A program made the position numbers and the translations under genes. A stretch of DNA of 55,423 nucleotides from Caldilinea sp. CFX5 (lineage in GTDB: Bacteria > Chloroflexota > Anaerolineae > Caldilineales > Caldilineaceae). Under the pieces are notes generated by a model. The model did not search any database. It saw only the letters and a list, made by a program, of their open reading frames with translations, and was not told the DNA's origin. Positions 8,835 to 20,100 of the stretch are shown here, one piece after another (positions within the stretch are counted from its first letter, which is position 1; each line of letters starts with the position of its first letter). The stretch lies in NCBI GenBank assembly GCA_021405325.1, contig QWII01000095.1:1-55423 (forward strand), in the 5' to 3' direction.

Positions 8835-11800
8835 ATGTTGCCAGCGAATCTACTATTGCAAAACCGTTACCGGATTGTGCGCCGCATCGGGCAGGGGGGC
8901 ATGGGCGCCGTCTATGAAGCCCTTGATCACCGGCTGGAACAGCGGGTGGCGCTCAAACAGATTGTGCGCGGCGATGCGGTTGCCTTTGCCCGCGAGGCGC
9001 GCTTGCTGGCGCGTTTGCACCACCCGGCGCTGCCACGGGTCACCGATCACTTTGTGGAAGAGGTCGGCCAGTTCCTGGTTATGGAGTATGTGCCGGGGGA
9101 TGATCTGGCAACAACCTTGCTCCACCGACAAACCCGCTTGCCGCCGGACACAGTGCTGGACTGGGCGGATCAACTGCTGGCGACGTTGACCTATCTACAT
9201 ACGCAAGCGCCGCCCATTTTGCATCGGGACATCAAACCGGCCAATTTAAAAGTAACCGAGCAGCAGCGCTTGATCTTGTTGGATTTCGGCCTAGCCAAAG
9301 ATCACACCGATCTCACCTCAGAACCACAAAAGAGCGCCGTCGGCTACACCCTGGCCTATGCCGCGCCGGAGCAGATCCGGGGTGAAGGCACCGACGCCTG
9401 TAGCGATCTCTATTCCGCCGCCGCCACGCTCTACCATCTCCTGACCGGCAGTCGTCCGCCCGACGCCATCCAGCGCGCGATGGTGATTGCCGACGGCAAA
9501 CCCGATCCCCTGTTTCTGCCGGCCAACCCGTCGCTACCGCCCATTCTGCTCACCATTTTGCAGAAAGCGCTGGCGCTCAACCCGGCCAACCGCTTTGCCG
9601 ATGCGGCCACCTTGCGGACAGCCCTGCGCAGCGGTCTGGCGGATGTGACACAAGTGGTGACAGCCGGTGCACCACCCGTTGTCGCGTCGGTTGTGTCGGC
9701 AACATCACGCGCTATCCCCAATAATCTCCCTGCCCGGTTGACCTCGCTCTTGGGCCGGGAAGGCGCGATTGAGGAATTATGTCAACGATTGGCCCGTCCG
9801 GATCGGCGCCTGGTTACGTTGACCGGCGCCGGCGGCAGCGGCAAGACGACCCTCGCCCTGGCGGTGGCGCGCACCCTGGTTGCGACCACCACACCCCTTT
9901 TCCCCGATGGCATCTATTTTGTCAATCTCGCGCCAATCCACGACCCGGCGCTGGCGCCCGCTACGCTTGCCCAGGTGCTGGGTGTTAAAGAAGAAGCCGG
10001 TAAGTCGAGGGCAGCAAGTCTGCAAGAATTCTTACGCCAGCGCCGGTTGTTGTTGGTGCTGGATAATTTTGAACAGATCATCACTGCCGCACCCCTTATC
10101 AGCGACCTGTTGACCGCTTGCGCCGCGCTCAAGATCATTGTGACCAGTCGTGAGGTCTTGCGGGTCCGTGGGGAGCATGAATTTCTGGTGCCGCTGCTGG
10201 CGCTGCCGATGCCCAACCAGCAGGCAACTGTGGCCGAATTGCATCACTTTGCCGCCGTACAACTCTTTGTCGAGCGCACCCAGGCGTTGAAACCAATCTT
10301 TGTGCTGGATGAAAGCAACGCCGCGCCTGTCGCCGAAATCGTTACCCGACTGGATGGTCTGCCGCTGGCGATTGAACTGGCGGCCAGTCACAGCAAATTG
10401 TTATCGCCCCAGGCGATCCTGGCCCGTTTGCAGGATCGTTTCAAATTGCTCCGCAGCAACGTGCGCGATCTCCCCGACCGCCAACGCACCCTGCGCGCCG
10501 CCATCGATTGGAGCTATGATCTGCTCACGCCGGATGAGCAGACCCTCTTCCGACGCCTAGCGGTCTTTGTCGGCGGGCGGACGCTGGAAGCGATTGAGGC
10601 CGTTTGCAATCCCCAGGATCACCCGGAGATTCCACAGCTGGCCATTGATGTGTTGGATGGGCTGACAGCGCTGATGGACAAAAGTTTGCTCTATCAGACA
10701 GAAGGGAGCGATGGTGAACCGCGTTTTCTGATGCTGGTGACGATTTATGAGTATGCGGTGGAGCGGCTGGTCGAAAGTGATGAACATGACGCGATTACGC
10801 AAAAACATGCGCGCTATTATCTTCGATTGGTGGAGAGTTCTGAATTGGCGCTGCGTAGCACCAACCAACTTTGGTGGCTTAATCGATTGGAGGTTGAGCA
10901 TACCAACTTTCAATCCGCTTTGCAGTGGGCATTGGAGCAGGCTGACCCGACGCTCGCGTTACAACTTGGCAGCGTTTTATGGCGTTTTTGGGAAGTGCGT
11001 GGCTATCTCGCCGAAGGGCGCATCTGGCTACAACGTATTCTGCAAAAAGCCGGCGGTCCGCCGCCATTGCAAGCCAAAGTGCTGATTGGCGTTGGGGCGC
11101 TAGCTCGTGCACAGGGGGACTATGAAGAGGCCATTGCACACTTAGAAGGAGCGTTGCACCTTTGGCAAACCCTCAATGATCAAATTGGCATCTCCAATGC
11201 GCTTACCCATCTAGGCCGTGTGTTGAGTGCGCAAGGCCAATACAATCAGGCGGTGGCGCTACTAGAACAAGGGTTAGCCTTGCGGCGCGCCGTCGGTGAT
11301 CAACGGCGAATTGCTGATTCACTGTTGTATATCGGTATCGCGACCAAAGTATTAGGTAACTATGCCCGCGCGCAGACGTTGTTTGAAGAGAGTCTTGCCA
11401 TTCGCCAAGCTCTTGCTGATCAACAAGGGATTGCTGAGTCACTTGAGTCGCTCGGTTCACTCGCTTATGATCAGAATAACCTCGACAGGGCGTTGCACTT
11501 TTTTGAACAATGTTTGACCCTACGCAAGAGACTTGGCGACAAGCCGAATATTGCCCATTCAATTAACAGCGTGGGGCGCGTTGCGCATACGCGTGGCGAC
11601 TATGCAAAAGCGCGACAGCTTTTTACCGAAAGCCTGACCTTGCATCAAGAGATGGGGAACAAACATGGCATTGCCAATGCCTTGAACAATTTAGGTTGTG
11701 TGGCCGCCGATGAAAATGATCTGCCGCAAGCCTACCATTATTTTCAGCAAAGCTACAACTACTTTGCGGAGCAAAGCAATAAATATGGGATTGCGCTTAC

Positions 11801-12173
11801 CTTGAACAACCTTGCCTTGACTAACCGGATGAAGGGCAATCTTGGCCAAGCGCAAGCGCAATATCGTCAGGCGCTACTCCTCAATCAGGAACTGGGCAAC
11901 CTCCAACGAACGGCGGAGGTTCTTACCGGCATCGGGACGGTAGCCGGTATTCAAGGCGAACTGGAGAAAGCGGCACGCCTCTTTGGCTTTGCCGAAGCAT
12001 TGGTGGAGCAAGCCGGCGCGTCCCTTCCTCCCTCTGATTTAAATAATTATTTGGAACAGAAAGCCGCGGTGCGCAGCCAGATGGGTGAAGAACAATTCAT
12101 GGTGTCGTGGCTTGCCGGTCAAGCCATGACCTTAAAGCAGGCAATTGAATATGCTCTATATGAGATTGCGTAG
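8835..12173 (+). CDS. Ser/Thr protein kinase-NB-ARC-type STAND NTPase-TPR protein (paralogue 1)
   Basis: This 1112-aa protein combines three modules. The Hanks-type kinase (residues ~11-270) has the glycine loop IGQGGMGAVY (18-27), Lys41, HRDIKPANLK with Asp132, and DFG (150-152). The STAND NTPase (about 300-610) has Walker A GAGGSGKT (331-338), Walker B LVLDNFEQ (Asp410), TSRE, the GLPL motif (LDGLPLAIEL) and the winged-helix start RLAVFVGG. The C-terminal ~400 residues are about ten TPR units (GDYEEAIAHLE, GQYNQAVALLE type), followed by a conserved end ending GQAMTLKQAIEYAL. Such proteins act as cytoplasmic nucleotide-dependent switches: TPRs sense a ligand or partner and the kinase acts as output. 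CGGAGA lies 8 nt before the ATG. All catalytic residues are present. Confidence 0.9.
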   Translation: MLPANLLLQNRYRIVRRIGQGGMGAVYEALDHRLEQRVALKQIVRGDAVAFAREARLLARLHHPALPRVTDHFVEEVGQFLVMEYVPGDDLATTLLHRQTRLPPDTVLDWADQLLATLTYLHTQAPPILHRDIKPANLKVTEQQRLILLDFGLAKDHTDLTSEPQKSAVGYTLAYAAPEQIRGEGTDACSDLYSAAATLYHLLTGSRPPDAIQRAMVIADGKPDPLFLPANPSLPPILLTILQKALALNPANRFADAATLRTALRSGLADVTQVVTAGAPPVVASVVSATSRAIPNNLPARLTSLLGREGAIEELCQRLARPDRRLVTLTGAGGSGKTTLALAVARTLVATTTPLFPDGIYFVNLAPIHDPALAPATLAQVLGVKEEAGKSRAASLQEFLRQRRLLLVLDNFEQIITAAPLISDLLTACAALKIIVTSREVLRVRGEHEFLVPLLALPMPNQQATVAELHHFAAVQLFVERTQALKPIFVLDESNAAPVAEIVTRLDGLPLAIELAASHSKLLSPQAILARLQDRFKLLRSNVRDLPDRQRTLRAAIDWSYDLLTPDEQTLFRRLAVFVGGRTLEAIEAVCNPQDHPEIPQLAIDVLDGLTALMDKSLLYQTEGSDGEPRFLMLVTIYEYAVERLVESDEHDAITQKHARYYLRLVESSELALRSTNQLWWLNRLEVEHTNFQSALQWALEQADPTLALQLGSVLWRFWEVRGYLAEGRIWLQRILQKAGGPPPLQAKVLIGVGALARAQGDYEEAIAHLEGALHLWQTLNDQIGISNALTHLGRVLSAQGQYNQAVALLEQGLALRRAVGDQRRIADSLLYIGIATKVLGNYARAQTLFEESLAIRQALADQQGIAESLESLGSLAYDQNNLDRALHFFEQCLTLRKRLGDKPNIAHSINSVGRVAHTRGDYAKARQLFTESLTLHQEMGNKHGIANALNNLGCVAADENDLPQAYHYFQQSYNYFAEQSNKYGIALTLNNLALTNRMKGNLGQAQAQYRQALLLNQELGNLQRTAEVLTGIGTVAGIQGELEKAARLFGFAEALVEQAGASLPPSDLNNYLEQKAAVRSQMGEEQFMVSWLAGQAMTLKQAIEYALYEIA

Positions 12174-12191
12174 CTACCTAGCATTGCCAAA

Positions 12192-12776
12192 TTATTTTCC
12201 CCAAAGAGCTAACAAAAAAAGAACAACGAACAGTAGCGTTATGCTAAAACGTGTTGCTGCCGGTGTATTTTTATACCAAGGGTGCTTTGCCTGAATCGCA
12301 GCTTCTTTGCCAAACCGTACACGTGATTGTAACGGCTCCGGCAATTCGATACCAATCATTTTTTCAAGAGCGCTTTCCCAATATAGGTGGGTACCCCAAT
12401 CGCGGGCGTTTTGCGTTCGTATCCACTGATTCCAAAAATAATACAGCATTACCAACGCTAAACAGATTACGATACTCCCGATACGTATCATAAAAGTCAG
12501 GATCAGATTTGAAGTGATGATTAACCCGATTGCAGCCCCTAGACCCGTCCAAAGAGCGGTACTGACCCGCCATTGGTTTTGGGCACGATATTCGTATCTG
12601 CGGTAGGCATTCTCAGAGAGGCGAACAATAAATTCAGCCCGCTCTTTATCCCATTGCACAGCTTGGCAAGTTTTATTGGGCGGCATAGCACTGGTTATTG
12701 AGCAGTCCGGTTTCAATGACTTGTTATTAGATACTTTACGGATTTGTGTCTTGGATTTGCTGGTATATCTTGTCAT
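12192..12776 (-). CDS. Membrane protein with three predicted helices, divergent partner of kinase 2
   Basis: The function of this 194-aa protein is not recognised. It has a basic N-terminus, a central amphipathic region (WDKERAEFIVRLSENAYRRYEYRAQ) split here for reading as residues 42-66, two adjacent membrane helices at about 72-92 and 97-115, a soluble loop, and a final helix at 174-192 ending LLALWGK. Confidence 0.6.
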   Translation of the reverse strand: MTRYTSKSKTQIRKVSNNKSLKPDCSITSAMPPNKTCQAVQWDKERAEFIVRLSENAYRRYEYRAQNQWRVSTALWTGLGAAIGLIITSNLILTFMIRIGSIVICLALVMLYYFWNQWIRTQNARDWGTHLYWESALEKMIGIELPEPLQSRVRFGKEAAIQAKHPWYKNTPAATRFSITLLFVVLFLLALWGK

Positions 12777-12872
12777 AAGTTTTATGAACCAGGATTAGTC
12801 AGTTAGTAGTTACGCAAATATTGAAGATACCACGATCTTATCAAATGAGCGTTGGCAGTTGTAGCCTCATTT

Positions 12873-12922
12873 CCTCGCGATTTTCGGAAGCTTTGCGAAG
12901 ATTACAATATTTAGTAGAATAG
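12873..12922 (+). promoter_or_regulatory. Conserved upstream element, copy 2 (kinase 2)
   Basis: The element reads CCTCGCGATTTTCGGAAG, CTTTGCGAAGATTACA and TTTAGTAGAATAG in order. Upstream bases (GTTGTAGC..CATTT, from about 12859) are also shared with copy 4. TTTGCG and TAGAAT are 17-18 bp apart and look like a sigma70-type promoter. The kinase start is 44 nt downstream. Confidence 0.65.
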
Positions 12923-12965
12923 GCAGTACATAATCGGCCTTTCCAGGGATTTCGGAGGTGCGTTG

Positions 12966-15900
12966 ATGATACCCGCCACTATACTCCTGCAAAATCGCTA
13001 CCAAATTATCCGCAAAATCGGCCAGGGCGGCATGGGCGCCGTCTATGAAGCCATCGATCAACGGTTGGGACACACTGTTGCTGTCAAGCAAATCATTGAG
13101 GGCGATCCTCAATCGTTTGAACGGGAAGCCCAATTGCTCGCCCGCCTGCGTCACCCAGCCCTACCCAAAGTGACCGACCACTTTGTTGAGGCGGCGGGGC
13201 AATTCCTCGTCATGGACTTTATCCCCGGCGATGATTTGGTTGCGGCGCAGGCGCGCCGTAGACAGTTTTTCACCCTAACCGAAGTGCTGGACTGGGCCGA
13301 CCAATTGCTGGCAGTGTTGACCTATCTCCACAGCCATGAACCGCCGGTCTTCCATCGTGACATTAAACCGGCTAATTTGAAGCTCACCGCCGAGGGTAGA
13401 CTGGTGCTACTCGACTTTGGGCTGGCCAAAGCGCAGAACGCTGAGAATGCTGACGCCCCCAAGAGTGCCCGCCGCTATACCCGTCACTATGCCTCGCCTG
13501 AACAAATGTATGGCGAGCAAATTGATCAGCGCAGCGATCTTTATGCCGTCGCTGCCACGCTCTATACCCTCTTAACCCAAACGCGCCCGCCGGATGCCCA
13601 AGAGCGCACCTACGCTTTGGCCAACGGCCAACCCGACCCACTGCGGTTGGCCCATCTCGTCAATCCGCTGGCGCCACCGGCCCTTGCTGAAGTGCTGCAA
13701 CGCGCTATGGCGATCAAGCCTGGTGAACGCTTCGACAGCGCAGCCGTCTTACGTGCGATGCTCAACAAGATTGCCGACGTATCTGAAACCGTTATGGTGG
13801 AAGAACAGTCTGTCACAGCGCAAGCACAGGCAAGCAAACCGTTGTCGCCGAACAACCTGCCGGCACAACTGACTTCGCTCGTGGGGCGCCAATCAGAAAT
13901 TGCACAAGTGCAACAACTGTTGCAGCGAGCGGATGTCCGACTAGTCACACTAACGGGGCCAGGCGGCGTGGGCAAGACGCGCTTGGGTCAGCAGGTGGCG
14001 ACTGAGTTGCTTCCCTTTTTTCGGGATGGCGTCTTTTTTGTCGCGCTGGCCGCGATCCGCGACCCCAACCTGGCGATAGCGACTATTGCGCAAACGTTGG
14101 GTGTGCGCGAAGCTGGTAGCGATCCTCTGTTAGAAAGCTTACAGGCTTATCTTCGCGACAAAACACTGCTGCTCTTAATCGACAATTTTGAACAGGTGAT
14201 CGAAGCGGCGCCGCGTTTAACCGAGTTGTTGGCTGCCTGCCCACAAGTGAAGATGCTGGTCACCAGTCGCGAACTGCTAAACTTGCGTGGTGAACATCAA
14301 TTCCCGGTGCCGGTGTTGCCCTTGCCAGATTTGGGCCAATTACCGACCCTCGATACCCTGGCGCAGGTGGCTGCCGTTGAACTTTTTGTCCAACGGGCGC
14401 AGGCGGTCAACCCTGATTTCAGCTTACATGCGACCAATGCCCACACTGTGGCAGATCTCTGTATCCGGCTGGATGGTCTGCCGTTGGCGATTGAGTTGGC
14501 CGCCGCACGTAGCAAAATGCTTTCCCCCCAGGCAATGTTGGAGCGCATCAATGATCGGTTTGGCTTGTTGAGCAAAGGTGCGCGCGATTTGCCGGATCGC
14601 CAACGCACATTACGCGCTACGCTCGATTGGAGCTATGGTCTGCTAACTACCAATGAGAAAAAGTTATTCGGGCGGCTGGCTGTATTTGTCGGTGGGTGTA
14701 CGTTGATAGCGGCACAACAAGTTTGCAACCCATTCAACAATGAAAAGTTGCCATCATTGGAAATCGACGTGTTGGATGGATTGGCGTCGTTACTGGATAA
14801 GAATCTGATCTACCAACAAACAGGATTGGATGGCGATTTGCGTTTCATGATGTTACTAACACTTCATGACTATGCCTCAGCAAGACTAAGTGAGTGTAGC
14901 GAATTCTATGCTATACACAGACTGCACGCTGCTTATTATTTGACATTAGCAGAACAAGCACAGTCAGAGTTAAGCGGACCAAATCAGTTGATATGGTTGA
15001 ATCGATTAGAAACAGAACATGATAACCTACGGGCTGTGCTTCATCGGAATATAGAAAATGACACTGGCGAGATTGCTCTGCAGCTTGGTGGATTTTTACG
15101 TCGATTTTGGGAAAGATATGGACATATTAGCGAGGGACGCAAATGGCTAAAAGAGTCGCTATCTAGAAGTAGTCACAAGCTGTCAAGCTTACGCGCTTCT
15201 GGCCTTGCGGCGGCAGGTGTTTTGGCAACGGATCAGGGCGATTATGCTGCGGCACGTTCTCTTATTGAAGAAGGATTAGCTATTCGGCGAAAGTTAGAAG
15301 ACAAGAATGGTGTAGCTAACTCGCTTGGAAATTTGGGAAATATTGCTCGGCAACAGGGCGATTATGCTGATGCACGGAACCGCTATGAAGAGTGCTTGAG
15401 AACATTTGAGGAGTTGGGAGAAACATGGAGTATCGCTACAACATTACTCAATTTGGGAGCAATTGCTCATGAACAAGGCGATTATAGTTCGGCTTACTCG
15501 TATTATCAGAAAAGCCTGGCGATATATAAGCAACTTGGTGATGAACGATCAGTGGCCATCTTACTTGTCAATCTTGGGAATATGGCTGCTGAACAGGGTG
15601 ATTATACTTCTGGATATCAATTTCTAGAACAGGGGTTGATACTATATCGGAAACTTGGGGACCTAATAGGCACTTCTACTGCTCTTCTTAACCAGGGAAT
15701 TGTGTCTGCTCAGATGGGAAACTATTCGCAGGCTATTATACTTTACCAGGAAGCGCTGACTCTACAGGAAAAGGTAGGAGAGCGACCGGGTATCGCTCAT
15801 TCATTACTCCACTGGGGGATTGCAATATTAGCGCAAGGCGATCATAATGAAGCGGAAGCGCTTCTCAGGCAAAGTCTACAATTGCTGAAAGAGTTAGGCA

Positions 15901-16181
15901 ATAAATCCTTAATTGCAATGTCGCTCGAAGCATACGCAAAACTATCTCTACTTGAAGGTACAGCCAAACGGTCATCTCAATTATTAGGTGCTGCGGACGC
16001 GCTACGTAAGACTATTGCCGTCCCTCTACCACCTGTTGATCGCTTAGCATATGAACAAAACTTAAACAAAGTACGCACTCTATTGGGTGAAAAAGTCTTT
16101 ACTGTAACTTGGGCTGTTGGTCAAGCCATGACTATGGAACAGGCAATTGAATATGCCTTGAAAACAGTCGAATCAAAATAG
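12966..16181 (+). CDS. Ser/Thr protein kinase-NB-ARC-type STAND NTPase-TPR protein (paralogue 2)
   Basis: The 1071-aa product has the same three modules as the gene at 8835. The kinase keeps IGQGGMGAVYEA, VAVKQI, HRDIKPANLK and LLDFGLAK. The NTPase has Walker A GPGGVGKT (331-338), LLLIDNFEQ, TSRELL, LDGLPLAIELAA and RLAVFVGG. About nine TPR units of roughly 40 residues follow (QGDYAAARSLIEEGL type), ending GQAMTMEQAIEYAL. ATG 12966 is preferred to the TTG at 12963 because GGAGGTG ends 5 nt before it. Base composition changes sharply within the gene: a 60-base line in the kinase part (13141) is about 68% GC, while lines in the C-terminal part (14881, 15301) are about 40-47%. The change falls close to the RLAVFVGG motif near 14700, so the TPR half may have been exchanged. 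Confidence 0.9.
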   Translation: MIPATILLQNRYQIIRKIGQGGMGAVYEAIDQRLGHTVAVKQIIEGDPQSFEREAQLLARLRHPALPKVTDHFVEAAGQFLVMDFIPGDDLVAAQARRRQFFTLTEVLDWADQLLAVLTYLHSHEPPVFHRDIKPANLKLTAEGRLVLLDFGLAKAQNAENADAPKSARRYTRHYASPEQMYGEQIDQRSDLYAVAATLYTLLTQTRPPDAQERTYALANGQPDPLRLAHLVNPLAPPALAEVLQRAMAIKPGERFDSAAVLRAMLNKIADVSETVMVEEQSVTAQAQASKPLSPNNLPAQLTSLVGRQSEIAQVQQLLQRADVRLVTLTGPGGVGKTRLGQQVATELLPFFRDGVFFVALAAIRDPNLAIATIAQTLGVREAGSDPLLESLQAYLRDKTLLLLIDNFEQVIEAAPRLTELLAACPQVKMLVTSRELLNLRGEHQFPVPVLPLPDLGQLPTLDTLAQVAAVELFVQRAQAVNPDFSLHATNAHTVADLCIRLDGLPLAIELAAARSKMLSPQAMLERINDRFGLLSKGARDLPDRQRTLRATLDWSYGLLTTNEKKLFGRLAVFVGGCTLIAAQQVCNPFNNEKLPSLEIDVLDGLASLLDKNLIYQQTGLDGDLRFMMLLTLHDYASARLSECSEFYAIHRLHAAYYLTLAEQAQSELSGPNQLIWLNRLETEHDNLRAVLHRNIENDTGEIALQLGGFLRRFWERYGHISEGRKWLKESLSRSSHKLSSLRASGLAAAGVLATDQGDYAAARSLIEEGLAIRRKLEDKNGVANSLGNLGNIARQQGDYADARNRYEECLRTFEELGETWSIATTLLNLGAIAHEQGDYSSAYSYYQKSLAIYKQLGDERSVAILLVNLGNMAAEQGDYTSGYQFLEQGLILYRKLGDLIGTSTALLNQGIVSAQMGNYSQAIILYQEALTLQEKVGERPGIAHSLLHWGIAILAQGDHNEAEALLRQSLQLLKELGNKSLIAMSLEAYAKLSLLEGTAKRSSQLLGAADALRKTIAVPLPPVDRLAYEQNLNKVRTLLGEKVFTVTWAVGQAMTMEQAIEYALKTVESK

Positions 16182-16340
16182 AATGCTCGACCATCTGCGA
16201 GTTTCCACACCACATGATCTGATATTAATCGACATCCTGCAGTATAGAAACTCGCGACTGTGGTAAATCCAATGTTCAGCTATTTCTGCCAGTTATAAGT
16301 TTACCCTTTGGGCTGTAGTGCCAACATCGACTACTAAACC

Positions 16341-16892
16341 TTAAAGTAAACTTGTGCTGCTGATTTTCTTGCACATGCCAACTGTTGTAAAGTTGGGCAG
16401 CAGCACTGCCGCTGTACATTGAAAAATGTTGCCATTGGTCTTATTGATGATAAATACTTGGTTACCGTTTGGCATCACAATAAAACCAGACGCACTTGCA
16501 CCCACAGCCCCAAATTTTGTACAAGTGCCGGCTGGCGTTGGCGGCACCCCTGCTAGATTATACTCGGTGCAGGCGGAAACAGAACCGGTAGTTACGTTTA
16601 ACACAAACATGCCAAAATTGGCGGAAATAGCCTGGACGGTAGGCAAAGCAGCGGCGGCTTCCACCGTTTCGGTTGTATTGACCGATGTATCAATCGCTTC
16701 GACCGGCATCGCCGCAGCCTCGGTTTCAGTAACCGGGGCCGCGCTATCGACGGCCGTGATCGGGAGATAAAGCGCTTGTCCGGTATCCGAGTCGGTGGAG
16801 GAAGTGGTTGCGTCATTCTGGGCAAAGACCGTGGTGGCGGCGATCAGGGTGATGCTCAAGGCCAGAATAACAATAGTAGTTTTGTGGGTCAT
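16341..16892 (-). CDS. Secreted protein with two Cys-paired repeats, divergent partner of kinase 3
   Basis: This 183-aa protein begins with a clear signal peptide (MTHKTTIVILALSITLIAA, cleavage after VFA). A Thr/Ala/Glu-rich spacer follows to about residue 85. The C-terminal half holds two related units: FVLNVTTGSVSACT...GTCTKFG and FIINKTNGNIFQCT...GMCKKI. Each has an N-x-T-x-G turn and two cysteines 15-16 residues apart, which could form a disulfide outside the cell. No family is recognised. It points away from the kinase 3 gene, with 254 bp between starts. It could be an extracytoplasmic ligand, sensor or surface component linked to that kinase; this is inferred only from layout. Confidence 0.65.
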   Translation of the reverse strand: MTHKTTIVILALSITLIAATTVFAQNDATTSSTDSDTGQALYLPITAVDSAAPVTETEAAAMPVEAIDTSVNTTETVEAAAALPTVQAISANFGMFVLNVTTGSVSACTEYNLAGVPPTPAGTCTKFGAVGASASGFIVMPNGNQVFIINKTNGNIFQCTAAVLLPNFTTVGMCKKISSTSLL

Positions 16893-17048
16893 AAGCTCTC
16901 CTTTTTCTACAGATGAGAATGGTTATCATAGAACTACCTCAGTAACTTCCGAGAAACGATTACACCGTGGTTGTAAGCGACGGCGCTCGGTAGGGTTGAG
17001 GTATGGCATTAGCTTAACAAACTCAGGCTGGCCTTTGTAGACCAAGTT

Positions 17049-17097
17049 CCTCGCGCGTCGCGGAAACTTTGGGAAGAGTGCAAGATTTAGTAGAATA
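17049..17097 (+). promoter_or_regulatory. Conserved upstream element, copy 3 (kinase 3)
   Basis: CCTCGCGCGTCGCGGAAAC, TTTGGGAAGAGTGCA and TTTAGTAGAATA occur in the same order and spacing as in copies 2 and 4. It ends 50 nt before the kinase start at 17147. It overlaps the longer in-frame start at 17069, which supports the shorter protein. Confidence 0.65.
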
Positions 17098-17146
17098 TCA
17101 AGCAACCAATTGGTCTCCACTATTCACTGCGGAGGTCTACCTACCC

Positions 17147-20100
17147 ATGTTGTCAGCCAATACCCTACTCCAAGAACGTTACCTAATCGTGCAAAGAATC
17201 GGTATGGGCGGCATGGGCGCCGTCTATGAGGCGATGGATCAACGGCTGCGCCATACTGTTGCTGTGAAACAGATCGTCCGCGGCGAGCCACGGGCCTTTG
17301 AACAGGAAGCCCGCTTGCTGGCCCGCTTGCGTCATACGGCGCTGCCCAAAGTGACCGATCACTTTATTGACGAGACCGGTCAATTTCTGGTGATGGATTT
17401 TGTGGCCGGCAATGACCTGGCAAACGCGCTTGCTCTGCGCGGCAGCGCCTTTCCCCTGACGGACGTGTTGGCATGGGCCGACCAGTTGTTAGCGGTGTTG
17501 ACCTATTTGCACGCGGCCGAGCCACCGGTCATTCATCGCGATATCAAACCGGGTAACCTGAAGCTCACCCCCAGCGGTGAACTCATGTTGCTCGACTTTG
17601 GGCTGGCGAAAGGGCAGACACACCAAACCGAAACGCCGCCCACCAGCGTTCCCGGCTTCAGCAAGCACTTTGCTTCGCCGGAGCAACGGCATGGCGAGAC
17701 AACCGATATACGCAGCGATCTCTACAGTGTTGGCGCGACGCTCTATCACCTGCTTACCAATACGCGGCCCGTCGATGCCGCCCAGCGCACCTTTGCGGCC
17801 CTGACGGGCGAACCCGATCCGTTGCCACCAGTCCACCACCTGAACCTCGCCATTCCACCAGTCATTAGCGAAGTGTTACGGAAGGCGTTGGCACTCGACC
17901 CCCAACATCGCTTTGCCAGCGCCCAGGCCATGCGTGATGCGCTGCAACATGCGCTAACAACACCCCTGACGGAAGTCGGTTCCAGTGAAGCCAATGGTGC
18001 GTTACCGCCCACAACGCTGCCGGCCCCTATTGCAATCCCCAACAACTTGCCCGCCCAACTCACCACATTGGTTGGCCGTACAGAGGAAAGCAATGCCATT
18101 CAACAGCTATTGCAACGCACCGATGTCCGCCTGGTGACACTCACTGGTCCCGGCGGCGTTGGTAAAACACGCCTGGGGTTGCGGGTGGCGGAAGCAGTGC
18201 TAAGTCAGTTTCCTGATGGGGTCTTTTTTGTCTCGTTAGCGCCCATTCGTGACCCCAATTTGGTCATTTCCACTATCACCCAAACGCTAGGGGTGAGCGA
18301 GGTGGGCAGCACACCCTTGCTGGAAAGCCTCCAGGCGCACCTGCGCGATAAACAGATGTTGTTGCTGATCGACAATTTTGAACAGGTGATTGACGCCGCA
18401 CCGCGCCTGACCGATTTGCTGACTACCTGTCCACGTTTGAAAATTTTGGCAACCAGCCGTGAATTGCTGAATCTTAGCCCTGAACATCAGTATTCGGTGC
18501 CAGTGTTGCCCCTGCCCGATCTGACCCACCTGCCGCATCTTGAAGCCCTGGCGCAGGTGGCGGCGGTTGATCTCTTCGTCCAACGCGCCCAGGCGCATAA
18601 ACCGGATTTCGCCCTTGATGCTGTCAATGCGCGCATTGTGGCTGAACTTTGTATCCGCTTGGATGGTCTGCCCTTGGCTATCGAGTTGGCGTCTGCTCGC
18701 GTGAAGCTGCTTACACCCCAAGCTATGTTGACCAAGCTGGATGACCGTTTCAAATTACTGCGCGGCGGCGCACGCGATCTGCCGGACCGGCAACGCACCT
18801 TGCAGACAACGTTGGATTGGAGCTATGACCTGCTCACGGAGGCTGAGAAAACCCTATTTCGACGACTAGCAGTCTTTGTCGGCGGACAAACATTAGCGGC
18901 GTCTCAAACTGTTTGTAACCCAGTGGATGATGTGAAGGTACCCCCATTACCGATCGATTATCTGGATGGCTTGGCATCATTATTAGATAAGAGTCTCTTA
19001 TACCAAACCATAGGAGTGGATGATGAATCACGCTATATGATGTTGGCGACGATTCATGAATATGCACTAAAGCAATTGACACAGAGTGGAGAAAAAGAGG
19101 CGCTTTTTAAACGACATGCGATCTTTTATGCAGATATGGTCGAACAAATTGACCCAGAGTTGCTCGGCCCCCATCAAGAATTAGGATGGAAACGGCTACA
19201 AGCGGAATATGACAATATACGAACTGCGCTACAATCGGCTGAAGAAAGCCGAGAGAGTGCGATCGGGTTGCGGTTGGGCGGAGCAATGTGGCAGTTTTGG
19301 ATGAGGCAAGGTCATATCGCAGAAGGTCGGTTGCGGTTAGAGAAATTTCTAGCCATGTCGAACGCTGAAAAAAACGGAGATCGGGCAAAAGCGCTTACAA
19401 CGGCAGGCATTCTGGCTCATTTTCAAAGCGATTTTGGCGCTGCGCAAACTCTATATGAGGAGAGCCTACAGATACGTAGAGAATTAGGACTTGAACGCGG
19501 TATAGCCAGTTCGCTAAATAATCTCGGCGTTTTGGCGATGAATCAAGGCGATTATCTCAAGGCACGTATTTTATACGAAGAATGTCTGGCAATCGAACAG
19601 AGATTGGGACTCGATCAAGATATCCCTGGCTCTCTGATGAATTTAGGCCTCATCGCCTATTATCAAGGGGAGTATTTAAAGGCGATATCCTTATATGAAG
19701 AGAGTTTGTTATTATACAAAAAATTGGACAGGAAACACACCATTGCTGACTTATATTTAAATCTTAGCAGTGTTGCCTACAGTCAATGTGATTATACGAC
19801 AGCGTACAAACATGCTCAAGAGAGCATAGCAATCTCAAGAGAGTTAGGGTATCAATGGTGCCTCGCTGCTTCCCTAGGTACTTTAGGAAGCACAGCGCGG
19901 TCACAAGGCGATCACCAAGCAGCACACAGAGCATTAGCCGAAGGGTTAACAATCATACGTGAGCTTGGCGACAAACGGGTAATCGCCGGTCTACTTGAAA
20001 ACTTTGGCATCTTAGCTGTCACGCGAGGTCAATTAGAGCGAGCATTATGCCTGTTTGGCGCAGCGGCTAGACTACGTGAACTGACGGGCATACCTCTTCC

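Noticed and set aside
17069..17146. Longer start for kinase 3
   Set aside because: It would translate through the conserved upstream element, and GGAGGT precedes the ATG at 17147.
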